37,972 nt of DNA from Methylobacterium oxalidis. Its GTDB lineage: Bacteria > Pseudomonadota > Alphaproteobacteria > Rhizobiales > Beijerinckiaceae. Below, in pieces: positions 16,766-25,888 of this stretch (positions within the stretch are counted from its first letter, which is position 1; each line of letters opens with the position of its first letter). Under the pieces are notes generated by a model. It saw only the letters and a program-made list of their open reading frames with translations, was not told the origin of the DNA and did not search any database. The stretch lies in contig NZ_BJZU01000015.1 in NCBI RefSeq assembly GCF_007992195.1, positions 1-37,972 on the forward strand, in the 5' to 3' direction. The position numbers and the translations under genes were made by a program.

Positions 16766-18055
16766 CTACGCCGCGCTGGCGTCCTCCGTGAGGCGCGTCA
16801 CCAGGATCTTGTCGACGCGGCGGCCGTCGAGATCCACCACCTCGAAGCACCAGCCGGCGATGTCGCAGGTCTCTCCCGTCTCCGGCAGGCGCTGCAGGCG
16901 CTCGATGACGAGGCCGGCGGCCGTCTCGTAGTCCCGCGAGGCTTCGAGCTTGATGCCGAGCTGGTCGGCCATCTCGTCCACCGGCATCCAGCCGGCGATC
17001 AGCCAGGAGCCGTCCGCCCGCTGCACCGCCTCCGGCTCCGGATCCTCCGAGCGGAAGGCGCCCGCGATGGCGTCGAGGATGTCGGCGGGCGTGACGAGCC
17101 CGTCGAAATGGCCGTACTCGTCGTGCACGAGCGCCATCGGCACCTCGGCGTCCTGGAGCGCGTTCAGGGCGTCGAGGGCGTCGAGGGTGTCGGGCAGGAC
17201 CGGCGCGCGGCGCACGTGCCGGCGCAGGTCGAGACTCTCGCCCGCCATCAGCGGCTTCACGAGGTCTCGCACCTGCAGGACGCCGACCATGTTGTCGGCG
17301 CCGCCCTCCGCCACCGGCAGGCGCGAGTGCGGGCTCGCCAGCAGGGCGGCGCGGATCTCGTCCTCGTCCCGGTGCAGGTCGATCCAGTCGACGTCCGTGC
17401 GCGGCGTCATCACGCCGCGCACGGCCCGGTCGCCGAGGCGCAGCACGCCCGCGATCATCTTGCGCTCGCCCGTCTCGATGACGCCCGCGGTCTCGGCCTC
17501 GGCGACGAGGTGGCGGATCTCCTCCTCGGTCACGGCGCTCGCGCTCTCGGTCTCCTGGCCGATCAGGCGGAAGACCGCCCGCGTCGAGGCGTCGAGCAGC
17601 CAGACCGCGGGCTTGGCCACCCGCGAGACGAGGCGCATGGCCGGGCTGACCATGCAGGCGACGCCCTCGGGGTCGCGCAGCGCGAGGTGCTTCGGCACCA
17701 GTTCGCCGATGATCACCGACAGGTAGGTGATGATGCCGATGACGAGGCCGTAGCCCAGCGTGTCGGCCCAGCCCTTCGGCAGGCCCGTGTCGACGAGGAT
17801 CGTGGCGAGGCGCTCGCCGAGCGCCGCGCCCGAGACGGCGCCCGAGAGGATGCCGACCAGGGTGATGCCGATCTGGACGGTCGAGAGGAAGCGACCCGGC
17901 TCCTCCGCGAGGGCCAGCGCCGCGTGGGCGCCGGAGCGGCGCTCCTCGACCATGGAGCGCAGGCGGCTCTTGCGGGAGGAGACGACGGCGAGTTCGGACA
18001 GGGCGAACACGCCGTTGAGGGCGATGAGGGCAACGGCGACGGCGAGTTCGAGCAC
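16766..18055 (-). CDS. CNNM/CorC-family membrane protein with CBS domains (TlyC-like)
   Basis: Protein of 429 residues in the CNNM/CorC (UPF0053, hemolysin C-like) family. The N-terminal DUF21 membrane domain spans about residues 1-190 with four hydrophobic segments and a conserved GELVPKHLALRDPE motif. A CBS pair follows (about 205-330; MTPRTDVDWID at its start and DEYGHFDGLVTPADILDAI at its end), then the C-terminal CorC_HlyC domain (about 345-420). Family members handle Mg2+/Co2+ efflux or tolerance; the hemolysin name is historical. It points toward and converges on the hypothetical membrane pair at 15.9-16.7 kb. Ion specificity cannot be told from sequence. Confidence 0.9.
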   Translation of the reverse strand: MLELAVAVALIALNGVFALSELAVVSSRKSRLRSMVEERRSGAHAALALAEEPGRFLSTVQIGITLVGILSGAVSGAALGERLATILVDTGLPKGWADTLGYGLVIGIITYLSVIIGELVPKHLALRDPEGVACMVSPAMRLVSRVAKPAVWLLDASTRAVFRLIGQETESASAVTEEEIRHLVAEAETAGVIETGERKMIAGVLRLGDRAVRGVMTPRTDVDWIDLHRDEDEIRAALLASPHSRLPVAEGGADNMVGVLQVRDLVKPLMAGESLDLRRHVRRAPVLPDTLDALDALNALQDAEVPMALVHDEYGHFDGLVTPADILDAIAGAFRSEDPEPEAVQRADGSWLIAGWMPVDEMADQLGIKLEASRDYETAAGLVIERLQRLPETGETCDIAGWCFEVVDLDGRRVDKILVTRLTEDASAA

Positions 18056-18226
18056 GGCTGCGGAACATCAAGCCGGTGCCGCCGATGCGGCGCGCCGGGC
18101 TTCCTCTGATGATGACGGGCGGCGTCCTTGATGGAGGTCGCGCCCTGCCGGGTCAACCGACCGGGCCGACATCCGATCCGCCCGGGCCGGAAAACCGGGG
18201 ACCCGCGGGTCGCCGCCCGCCTCGCC

Positions 18227-19432
18227 CTACCGCGGCAGCGGGGCGAGGCGCGACAGCCGGATCGCGATGGCGAGCGCGATTCCGTACAGGCCGCCGAGGA
18301 AGGCGACGACGCCCGTCCAGCCCCCGTGCACGAAGAACCAGCCCCCCGCGGTGCCGAGGACGGACGAGCCGAGATAGTAGAGGCAGAGATAGACGGAGGA
18401 GGCCTGGGCGCGGTCGCGCAGGGCGCGCCGCCCGACCCAGCTGCTCGCCACCGAGTGCGCCCCGAAGAAGCCGATCGTGACCACGGCGATGCCGCCGACG
18501 ATGACGTACAGGTTGCCGGAGAGCGTCATCAGAATGCCGAGGAGGCCGAGGCTGATGGCGAGCCACAGCACCTTGCGCCTTCCGAGCCGGCTCGCGATCT
18601 CGCCGGTCACCGCCGAGCTCGCCGTCCCGAGGAGGTAGACGACGAAGATCGCGCCGATCGTCGCCTGGCTGAGCGAGAAGGGCGGGTCGAGCAGGCGGAA
18701 GCCGATGTAGTTGTAGACGCAGACGAAGCCGCCCATCAGCAGGAACGCCTCGGCGTACAGCCAGGGCAGGCCGGCATCGCGGAAGTGCTGCGTGAAGGTG
18801 CCGGGAACCTCCCGCCACCGCATCCGGTGGGCGGTGAAGCGGCGCGATTCGGGCAGCGCCCGCCAGAAGGTGATTGCGGCGAGGAGCGCGAGCACGCCGA
18901 TCGTGCCGAGCCCGATCCGCCAGGAGCCGAAATCGGCGATCACGCCCGCGATCAGGCGCCCGACCATGCCGCCGAGGGCGTTGCCGCCGATGAGGAGCCC
19001 CATCGACAGGCCGATGGCGCGCCCGTGCATCTCCTCGCTGAGATAGGCCATCGCCACCGCGGGCAGGCCGCTCGCGGTGATCCCGGTGAGCGCCCGCAGC
19101 ACCAGGAAGCCGTGCCAGCTCGGCACGAGGCAGGCGATGATGGTGAGGATCGCCGAGGCGAACAGGGAGGCCACCATCACGGGCTTGCGCCCCCAGACCT
19201 CGGAGAGCGGGCTCACCACGAGGAGGGAGACGGCGAGCGTCGCGCAGGGCAGCGACAGGGCGAGGCTGCTCTCGGCCGGCGAGACGTGGAAATCGTCCGC
19301 GTAGACGGGCAGCAGCGGCTGCACGCCGTAGAGCACCGCGAAGGTGGAGAAGCCGGCGGCGGCGAGAGCCAGGGTCGTGCGCCGGAAGACCGGCGTGCCG
19401 GCCTCGATCAACCGGTCATCCGCCTCCTCCAT
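18227..19432 (-). CDS. MFS transporter, DHA1 YnfM-like
   Basis: Major facilitator superfamily transporter of 401 residues with about 12 hydrophobic segments and a hydrophilic mid-loop (about 195-220). The family motif between TM2 and TM3 is present (SPLSEVWGRKPVMV, about 74-87), with its internal repeat GEIASRLGRRKVL in the second half. The N-terminal LYGVQPLLPVYADDFHVSPAESSL is typical of the YnfM/AraJ-like drug:H+ antiporter branch. The substrate is unknown. It lies between the OmpA-family gene and the CNNM gene on the same strand, with gaps of 119 and 171 nt, so it may have its own promoter. Confidence 0.88.
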   Translation of the reverse strand: MEEADDRLIEAGTPVFRRTTLALAAAGFSTFAVLYGVQPLLPVYADDFHVSPAESSLALSLPCATLAVSLLVVSPLSEVWGRKPVMVASLFASAILTIIACLVPSWHGFLVLRALTGITASGLPAVAMAYLSEEMHGRAIGLSMGLLIGGNALGGMVGRLIAGVIADFGSWRIGLGTIGVLALLAAITFWRALPESRRFTAHRMRWREVPGTFTQHFRDAGLPWLYAEAFLLMGGFVCVYNYIGFRLLDPPFSLSQATIGAIFVVYLLGTASSAVTGEIASRLGRRKVLWLAISLGLLGILMTLSGNLYVIVGGIAVVTIGFFGAHSVASSWVGRRALRDRAQASSVYLCLYYLGSSVLGTAGGWFFVHGGWTGVVAFLGGLYGIALAIAIRLSRLAPLPR

Positions 19433-19551
19433 TCCCCCTCCGCTCCTGCCCCGCGCGAGGCTCCGGTGTGGGCCGGGCGGCAGGGGGCGTCAACCGCGCC
19501 GACCCCGGCGCGGCTGACAGGCGGAGGCTTTCCGAACGGTGGCCGGGCCCC

Positions 19552-21795
19552 TCAGCGCGGGGGCTCGGCCTGCGCCTCGCCCTGCTGGATCAGCGGCGTG
19601 ATCCGGCGGACCGTGACGCGGCGGTTCTCCCGCGAGGGACCTTGCGTGCTCACCTTGAGGTACTGCTCGCCGTAGCCCTGCGTGGTCAGGTTCTCGGGCG
19701 GCACCTGGAACTGCTGGGTCAGCACGGTCGCCACCGACTGGGCGCGGCGATCCGACAGGGACAGGTTGTCCACGTCGGCGCCCACCGCGTCGGTGTAGCC
19801 CTCGATCAGGAACACCTCCTGCGGGTTGTTGCGGATCGCCTGGTTGATGGCCTGAGCGATCGTGGAGAGGCGGGCCGCCTGGTCCGGCGTCACCGTGAAC
19901 GAGCCCGTGTCGAAGTTGATCGTGTCGATGTCGACGCTGCGCATGCGGGCGCGCAGCTGCGGGCTGTAGCGGACCTGGTCGAGCGTGTAGCGCCGCTCGA
20001 TCGGCGCGACGGGCGGGGCGGTGAGCGCCTCGTAGACGGTGCGCTCGTCCGCGCCGTCGTAGTCCACGATGTAGCGGTCGCGCGGGATCCGGATGTCCGG
20101 CGGCGGCAGCACCACCACGTCCTCGTAGATCGGGCGCGGGCGCCCGCCGAAGGCGTTGTCGATGATCACCACCTCGCGCCCGTCGCGGAAGCGGCGCGAG
20201 CGGCGCAGCAGGCGGCCGTCGTCGTCCACCACCGTGATGATCTGCTCGCCGCCCGGCCGGTCGAGATAAGTGACGACCTCGCCGCCGCGGCGCTCGCTGC
20301 GGTAGCGGCCGCGGTCGAGCTCGCGGAAGCGCTCGTTCTCGTCGTGGCGGATGAAGTAGCCGTCGCGGTCCCGCACGATGATGCGGCCGGGCTCGCGGAT
20401 GTAGGTGCGGCCGCCCTCGTTGAACTCGCGCCGGTCGCGCCGGATGCGCTCGTAGTCGCGGATGTCCTCGTTGTCCTCGCGGAAGCCGCCGGGCACGTAG
20501 CCGGGCCGGCCCGGCGCGTTGAAGCCGTCGCGGCGATCGCGGTCGCGGTCGTCGAAGCGCCCGCCTTGCTGGTCGGGCGCGACGCCGGGGGGCTGGACGG
20601 GACGGCCGGGCACGCCCGGCTGCGCGTTCGGCGCGGTCGCCGGCGCGCCCCGCTGCTGCGTGCCGTCGGGCGTCGGGCTCCCCGGCTGGCCCGGCGTCGG
20701 CTCGACCGGGCGGCCGGGCACGCCGGGCTGGGCGTTCGGCGCGGCGGCCGGGGGTGCGCCGGGCTGGCCCGGCGGCGTGCCGGGGGTCGGCGCGCCGTCG
20801 CGGCGGGCGCCCGGCTGCTCCCCGGGACCGCCCGGAGGCTGGACCGGACGTCCGGGCACGCCCGGCTGCGCGTTCGGGGCCGCGCCCGGCGCGCCCTCGC
20901 GCCTGCCGCCCGGCTGGCCCTGCGCGTCGGGCTGAACGGGGCGGCCCGGCACGCCGGGCTGGGCATTCGGCGCGGCCGCGGGCGGCTGGCCGGGGCGCTG
21001 GGCCGGCGGCGTCTCCGCGCCGGGCGCGCGGCGGCCGGGCTCGGGCGCCTCGCGCCGCTCGTCCCTGCGCTCGTCGCGGCGGTCCTGGGTCGCCGGACGC
21101 TCCTGGCGGTCCGGTGTCCGCTCGCGCGAGGCGGGCGGGCTTGCGCGCTCGGCCGGCGCGCGGTCGGGGGTCCGGTCCTGCTGTGGACGGTCCGGCGCGC
21201 GGTCGGGGCGGGCGCCGGGCGCCTCGCGCTCCTGCCGCGGCTCGGGACGTTCCTGGCGCTCTTGGCGCTCTTGGCGCTCCTGCCGCGGAGCGGGACGCTC
21301 CGGCCGCTCGGCGGGCGCCCGCTCCTGGGGACGTTCTTGGGCACGTTCTTGGGCACGCTCGGGCGCCCGCTCCTGACGCGGCTCGGGCCGAGGCTGCGGA
21401 GGACGCTCCGGCGCGGCCCGCTCGGGCCTCGGCTCGGGACGCTCCGGACGATCGGGCCGCTCCGGTCGCTCTTGCCGCTCCGGTCGCTCTTGCCGCTCGC
21501 GGGCGGCCGGCGGGGGCGCGGCGCGCTCCGGGGCACCGCGCTCGGGCCGGCCACCGCCGCCGGGCGGGCCGCCCCGCGGACCCTCACCGCCGCCGCCGCG
21601 CGGCCCTTCGCCGCCGCCGCGAGGTCCGCCCTCGCCGGGGCCGCCCTGCGCGAGGCGCACGATCCCGTCCCGCTGGCCCGTCGAAGGACCCTGGCCCGCC
21701 CAGTCCTGCTGGCCCGCCCGGACGAGGTCCGGCCCGGAGAGGAGCAGGGCCGGCAGCATGGTGCCGGTCAGGAGCAGGCTTCGGGTCTTCCGCAT
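19552..21795 (-). CDS. OmpA-family protein with long low-complexity Pro/Arg/Gln region
   Basis: Envelope protein of 747 residues. A signal peptide (about 1-28, MRKTRSLLLTGTMLPALLLS) is followed by several hundred residues rich in Pro, Arg, Glu, Gln and Gly: first short RQERPE-type repeats, then four copies of APNAQPGVPGRPV with Q or E following. Next comes an Arg/Asp-rich region with RDRDGYFIRHDENERF, then a C-terminal OmpA-like peptidoglycan-binding domain (last 130 residues or so, with YTDAVGADVDNLSLSDRRAQSV and RENRRVTVRRI). It probably links outer membrane or periplasmic surface to peptidoglycan. The ATG at 21795 gives a clean signal peptide. A perfect EcfG-type promoter lies 36 nt upstream, suggesting stress induction. 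The repeats are encoded at about 20.59-20.99 kb. Confidence 0.9.
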   Translation of the reverse strand: MRKTRSLLLTGTMLPALLLSGPDLVRAGQQDWAGQGPSTGQRDGIVRLAQGGPGEGGPRGGGEGPRGGGGEGPRGGPPGGGGRPERGAPERAAPPPAARERQERPERQERPERPDRPERPEPRPERAAPERPPQPRPEPRQERAPERAQERAQERPQERAPAERPERPAPRQERQERQERQERPEPRQEREAPGARPDRAPDRPQQDRTPDRAPAERASPPASRERTPDRQERPATQDRRDERRDERREAPEPGRRAPGAETPPAQRPGQPPAAAPNAQPGVPGRPVQPDAQGQPGGRREGAPGAAPNAQPGVPGRPVQPPGGPGEQPGARRDGAPTPGTPPGQPGAPPAAAPNAQPGVPGRPVEPTPGQPGSPTPDGTQQRGAPATAPNAQPGVPGRPVQPPGVAPDQQGGRFDDRDRDRRDGFNAPGRPGYVPGGFREDNEDIRDYERIRRDRREFNEGGRTYIREPGRIIVRDRDGYFIRHDENERFRELDRGRYRSERRGGEVVTYLDRPGGEQIITVVDDDGRLLRRSRRFRDGREVVIIDNAFGGRPRPIYEDVVVLPPPDIRIPRDRYIVDYDGADERTVYEALTAPPVAPIERRYTLDQVRYSPQLRARMRSVDIDTINFDTGSFTVTPDQAARLSTIAQAINQAIRNNPQEVFLIEGYTDAVGADVDNLSLSDRRAQSVATVLTQQFQVPPENLTTQGYGEQYLKVSTQGPSRENRRVTVRRITPLIQQGEAQAEPPR

Positions 21796-21830
21796 GGGAA
21801 TCGTCTCGCGCTTCGGTTCGAACGGGGCCG

Positions 21831-21856
21831 AACGGGGTCGGGCGCGATATGGTTCC
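21831..21856 (-). promoter_or_regulatory. EcfG-type stress promoter for the OmpA-family gene
   Basis: On the minus strand GGAAC (21856-21852), 17 nt, CGTT (21834-21831): an exact match to the EcfG sigma-factor consensus. Predicted transcription start near 21824, giving a leader of about 29 nt before the ATG at 21795. Confidence 0.7.
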
Positions 21857-21959
21857 CGAGGGCGCGAGGTCAAATTCCGGAGGCGCCGCGGCGCGCCTCC
21901 GGGCGGGCAATTCCCCTCTGATCACAAGATCTTGTGCGAACGTCCCGCCGGCCGCAGGG

Positions 21960-22973
21960 TCAGGGCGTGCCCGACCGGTTCGGCACCGCGATCACGTTCG
22001 GGGCGATCACGCGGATCGCCGGGCGCGCGCCGGCATCCGTCGAGGCCGTGGTCGTCGGCGCGGCCTCGGTGGCGCCCGGCGTCGCCTCGGGCACGGGCGC
22101 GCCCGTGCGCCCGGCCGCGTCCGCGGCGAGGCCCGCCGCCGTCTTGTCGGCGCGCCCGACGAGCGTGAGGCGGACCTTCGGCCGCGACAGCGCCTCCGCC
22201 TGCATCGGCGTGACGAAGATGTCGCCCTTGTGCCGGACCAGCATGCTCTCGGCCTTCACCAGCGTCTGCGCCCAGCTCTGCCCCTCCTTCTTGCAGGAGC
22301 AGTTCGGCACGAAGGTCTTCTGGAACTTGAAGGCGTTCGGCAGCGAGGCGTAGGAGCGCCGGCCCTGGATGGTGGCGGCGTGCCTCAGGGCGTCGTCGCC
22401 GTGGGGCATCGAGTAGGCGGCCGATTCGGTGCCGGGGCAGAGCGCCTGGCACATCTCGTTCGCGCCCTCGCGCCCGTCCGGCAGGTTCGGCATCGGGAAG
22501 TAGGCGCCGTCGCAGGTGCGCACGCAGATCACCTGCGCGCCGCCGCGGGCGTACTGGCCGGCGGGCGTGCCGTCCGGGTTCGTCGGCAGGTCGCCGCAGG
22601 CGCTCGCCACCGCGCCCTGGAGCTGGCGGCGGCGGGCGGCCACCACCTCGCCGTTCTCCCCGCCGTAGCCGGCGTTGAGCGCCCGGATGCGCTGCTCCAC
22701 CGCGCCGCATTGCGGGGGCCGCGTGTCGAAGAACAGGAACCGGCCGCCCTCGCAGTTCAGCGTGCGGTAATAGGCTTCGAGCCGGGAGATCTCCCCCTGC
22801 AGGGCGCGGGCCACGTTGGCGCTGTCGTTCAGGCTCGACAGCTCCGCGCGGTAGCGCTGGCAGGCCGGGTTCGGGCTCTGCTGCGCCAGCGCGGCCGGCA
22901 CCGCGAGCACCGCGAGGGCTCCGGCGGCGAGCGCGCGGACGAGCTGACGAATCTGCGATCGGATCAGCGGCAT
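21960..22973 (-). CDS. DUF2865 secreted protein
   Basis: Protein of 337 residues in the DUF2865 family, found mainly in Hyphomicrobiales and of unknown function. A signal peptide spans about residues 1-30 (ends AVPAALA). The mature part is cysteine-rich, with conserved stretches ICVRTCDGAYFPM, MCQALCPGTES and PNCSCKKEGQ that probably form disulfides in the periplasm. The C-terminal 70 residues are Ala/Thr/Pro-rich and likely disordered, ending in IRVIAPNVIAVPN. The gene is divergent from creA across 143 nt and is followed by the OmpA-family gene on the same strand, whose own EcfG-type promoter lies in the gap. Confidence 0.85.
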   Translation of the reverse strand: MPLIRSQIRQLVRALAAGALAVLAVPAALAQQSPNPACQRYRAELSSLNDSANVARALQGEISRLEAYYRTLNCEGGRFLFFDTRPPQCGAVEQRIRALNAGYGGENGEVVAARRRQLQGAVASACGDLPTNPDGTPAGQYARGGAQVICVRTCDGAYFPMPNLPDGREGANEMCQALCPGTESAAYSMPHGDDALRHAATIQGRRSYASLPNAFKFQKTFVPNCSCKKEGQSWAQTLVKAESMLVRHKGDIFVTPMQAEALSRPKVRLTLVGRADKTAAGLAADAAGRTGAPVPEATPGATEAAPTTTASTDAGARPAIRVIAPNVIAVPNRSGTP

Positions 22974-23116
22974 GGCTCTGTCGATGACGGGTCCGGCCCG
23001 AACGCCGGATACGGAACGCGGGCGGTCGAAGCTTAACTTATTTTTACGCGGCCTCGCGGCCCGGCGACAGCCTCCCTACATGCGCCACGTCGCATCAGCG
23101 GGGGAAAGGTTGCACC

Positions 23117-23638
23117 ATGTGGCTTCGGAGTCTCACACGTCCGGTCGGCGCGGGCCTCGTGGCGCTCGGTCTCCTCGCCGGGCCGGCGGGCGCGGCCGAC
23201 GATCCGGACCGCATCTTCGACAAGTCGACCGTGTGGCGCCCGCTGACGCCGAACGACAAGCTCGTCGTCTACGGCATCGACGACCCCGTGGTCGGGGGCG
23301 TCGCCTGCCACTACACGCAGCCCGAGAAGGGCGGCATCAAGGGCACGCTCGGGCTCGCCGAGGACGTCTCCGACATCTCGCTGTCCTGCCGGCAGGTCGG
23401 CCCGGTGCAGTTCAAGGAGAAGTTCAAGCAGGGCGAGGTGGTGTTCAGCGAGCGCCGCTCGCTGATCTTCAAGTCGATGCAGATCGTGCGCGGCTGCGAC
23501 GCCAAGCGCAACACGCTGATCTACATGGTCTACTCGGACAAGGTCATCCAGGGATCGCCGAAGAACTCGACCTCGACCGTCCCGCTCATGCCCTGGGGCA
23601 CGGAGCCGCCGCCGAAATGCGCCGACTTCGTGCGCTGA
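23117..23638 (+). CDS. creA: CreA-family periplasmic protein
   Basis: CreA-family protein of 173 residues with a signal peptide (about 1-26, ending AGPAGA). The mature core has the family features: a KLVVYGIDDPVVGGVACHYT segment, then EDVSDISLSCRQVGP, FKSMQIVRGCDAKRNTLIYMVYS and a closing TVPLMPWG. Conserved cysteines suggest a disulfide-bonded periplasmic protein. Function is unknown in spite of the name, which comes from the E. coli creABCD locus; no cre regulatory genes adjoin here. AAAGG precedes the ATG. It converges on the small secreted protein gene, 6 nt away. Confidence 0.9.
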   Translation: MWLRSLTRPVGAGLVALGLLAGPAGAADDPDRIFDKSTVWRPLTPNDKLVVYGIDDPVVGGVACHYTQPEKGGIKGTLGLAEDVSDISLSCRQVGPVQFKEKFKQGEVVFSERRSLIFKSMQIVRGCDAKRNTLIYMVYSDKVIQGSPKNSTSTVPLMPWGTEPPPKCADFVR

Positions 23639-23644
23639 GCGCGC

Positions 23645-23989
23645 TCAGTCCTGGCAGGTGATGCGGATCGGCCGCTCGGCGGGCTTCTGTGCCGGCACGG
23701 CGTCGATGGCGCCGGTGTAGTCCTCCTGGGCGGCGACGCCGTAGGAGGCGGCCGAGGCGAAGCCCTGCGATTCGCACCACGCGTTGGCGACCACCTGGCC
23801 GCACTCGCTCCGGCCGCCGGTCAGGCAGTCGCCGACGCCGTAGCCCTCGCTCGACGGGATCAGGAAGGTGCGCTCGATGGAGGTCGCCGCGGGCTTGGCG
23901 GCCTCGGCGCCGGCGCGCGTGGGATGCGCGGCCGCGGTGAGAACGAGGGCACCGAGAAGAGCGCTGAGTCCGGCAGCGGTACGACGCAT
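23645..23989 (-). CDS. Small secreted cysteine-containing protein, unknown function
   Basis: A 114-residue protein with a signal peptide (about 1-26) and a mature part with four cysteines: two in GDCLTGGRSECGQ, one in NAWCESQGF and one in the C-terminal ITCQD. They probably form two disulfides in the periplasm. A good AGGAGA ribosome-binding site precedes the ATG at 23989. No named family is recognised. It is convergent with creA and divergent from cysS, so it is a single-gene unit. A segment of relatively AT-rich DNA lies upstream (about 24000-24060) and may hold its promoter. Confidence 0.75.
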   Translation of the reverse strand: MRRTAAGLSALLGALVLTAAAHPTRAGAEAAKPAATSIERTFLIPSSEGYGVGDCLTGGRSECGQVVANAWCESQGFASAASYGVAAQEDYTGAIDAVPAQKPAERPIRITCQD

Positions 23990-24221
23990 GAAGGTCTCTC
24001 CTGACCGAATTGTTGTGTGTTGTCCTGAAGGTCCGACGGGACGGTAAACAAAGGCTTTAGGACGTCGGTCGCGCGCAGTTCGGAGCGGCCGGGCTCCGGC
24101 CCGCCGTCGTTCTCGAAATGCTCACCGTTTTGGGTTAGCGCAGGAGCGCCGGCGGGGCCGTCGCCTCCGCGCAACAGGGGCGGAGGACAGGCCGGCGCCC
24201 CAAGGGACGAGAGTGGGTTTC

Positions 24222-25604
24222 ATGGCCTCGATGTTGCGGCTCTACAACACGCTGACCCGGGAGAAGGCGGCCTTCGTGCCGATCGATCCGGGCCATGTGC
24301 GCCTGTACGCCTGCGGGCCGACGGTCTACGACGCGGCCCATATCGGCAACGCGCGCCCCATCATCGTCTTCGACCTGCTCTTCCGCCTGCTCCGCCACCT
24401 CTACGGGCCGGCCCACGTCACCTACGCCCGCAACGTCACGGACGTGGACGACAAGATCAACGCGCGGGCGGCCGAGCGCGGCATCACCATCCGCGAATTG
24501 ACGGACGGCACGCTCAGGACCTTCCACGAGGACGTGCGGGCGCTCGGCGTGCTGATGCCCGAGGACGTGAACGTGCCGGGCGAGCGGACGCGCTTCGTGG
24601 AGCCCCGCGCCACCGACCACATCGCCGAGATGGCGAGCCTGATCGAGGGGCTGGTCGCGGCGGGCCACGCCTACGTGGCGGAAGGGCATGTCCTGTTCGA
24701 CGTGCCCTCGATGCCCGATTACGGCGCCCTCTCGAAGCGGCCGCTCGACGAGATGGAGGCCGGCGCCCGGGTCGAGGTGGCGCCCTACAAGCGCTCGCCC
24801 CTCGACTTCGTGCTCTGGAAGCCCTCGAAGCCGGGCGAGCCCGCCTGGCCCTCGCCCGCGGGCATCGCGGAGCCGGGGCGGCCCGGCTGGCACATCGAGT
24901 GCTCGGCCATGTCCTGGAAGCACCTCGGCCAGACCTTCGACATCCATGCGGGCGGCATCGACCTGATCTTCCCCCACCACGAGAACGAGGTCGCCCAATC
25001 CCGATGCTGCTTCGGCACGCCGGTGATGGCCAATGTCTGGCTGCACAACGGCTTCCTGCAGGTCGAGGGCGAGAAGATGTCGAAGTCGCTCGGCAACTTC
25101 GTCACCCTGCGGGAGGTCCTGAAGGACTGGCCGGGCGAGGTCGTGCGCCTCAACATGCTCAAGACCCACTACCGCCAGCCGATCGACTGGACGCTGCGGG
25201 GCCTCGAGGAATCGGGCCGCATGCTGGAGCGCTGGTACGGGCTCGTGGGGGACGCGGCGCCCGCGTCCGAGCCGCCGGCCTCGGTGCTCGAGCCGCTCCT
25301 CGACGACCTCAACACGGCCGCGGCGCTCGCCGAGATCCATCGCCTCGACGAGCCGGCCGCCCTGAAGGCCGGCGCCAACCTCCTCGGCTTCCTCGCCCAG
25401 ACCCGCTCCGAGCGGGACGCCGCGAGCGTGCGCGCCTCGGGCGTCGACGTCGCCGCGGTCGAGGCGCTGATCGCGGCCCGCCGCGCCGCCCGCGCCGCCA
25501 AGGACTGGCCGGAATCCGACCGCGTCCGCGACGCGCTGTCGGCGATGGGCGTGACCGTCAAGGACAACAAGGACGGCACGACGACCTGGAGCGTCGCGGG
25601 CTGA
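24222..25604 (+). CDS. cysS: Cysteinyl-tRNA synthetase
   Basis: Class I synthetase charging tRNA-Cys, 460 residues. HIGH motif HIGN (40-43), KMSKS motif intact (285-289), and the four zinc ligands used to select cysteine are in place: Cys31 (YACGPTVYD), Cys227 (HIECSAMS), His252 and Glu256 (PHHENE), with the same spacing as in E. coli. The C-terminal helical domain ends in [11 protein letters not shown], typical of the family. The ATG at 24222 was chosen; an in-frame GTG at 24213 is equally near an upstream AAGGGA, so the first few residues are uncertain. The gene is monocistronic, followed by a palindromic repeat region. Confidence 0.97.
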   Translation: MASMLRLYNTLTREKAAFVPIDPGHVRLYACGPTVYDAAHIGNARPIIVFDLLFRLLRHLYGPAHVTYARNVTDVDDKINARAAERGITIRELTDGTLRTFHEDVRALGVLMPEDVNVPGERTRFVEPRATDHIAEMASLIEGLVAAGHAYVAEGHVLFDVPSMPDYGALSKRPLDEMEAGARVEVAPYKRSPLDFVLWKPSKPGEPAWPSPAGIAEPGRPGWHIECSAMSWKHLGQTFDIHAGGIDLIFPHHENEVAQSRCCFGTPVMANVWLHNGFLQVEGEKMSKSLGNFVTLREVLKDWPGEVVRLNMLKTHYRQPIDWTLRGLEESGRMLERWYGLVGDAAPASEPPASVLEPLLDDLNTAAALAEIHRLDEPAALKAGANLLGFLAQTRSERDAASVRASGVDVAAVEALIAARRAARAAKDWPESDRVRDALSAMGVTVKDNKDGTTTWSVAG

Positions 25605-25610
25605 CCCCCG

Positions 25611-25798
25611 CCCACCTCTCCGGTTGAGGAGAGGGGACCTGTGCCTGCTCGTTTCCGGCCACCGGCGGCGGAGCCGGCACCCACCTCTCCCGTTCGAAAG
25701 AGGGCGAGTGCGCGTCAGCGCACCGGGTGAGGGGTGCGCCTTTTCCGGATAGACCTGAACCCCTCACCCTGTCCCTCTCCCGAACGGGAGAGGGGACC
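25611..25798. repeat. Palindromic intergenic repeat element (REP-like)
   Basis: Between cysS and the LOG gene there is a cluster of inverted repeats built on CCTCTCC/GGAGAGG: 25615-25621 with 25628-25634; GGGTGAGGGGT (25725-25735) with ACCCCTCACCC (25759-25769); and CCCTCTCCCG (25773-25782) with CGGGAGAGGG (25785-25794). A partial copy (CCACCTCTCCCGT) recurs near 25845-25857. Such CT-rich palindromes are typical of dispersed intergenic repeats; some hairpins may also act in cysS termination. Confidence 0.7.
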
Positions 25799-25888
25799 CG
25801 CGCCAACGCCCTTCGGGTCGAGCCATGCGAGGGCGACTGCGCCCCACCTCTCCCGTCCGTCAGCGTGCCGGCACCCGGCGGTTGCTCG

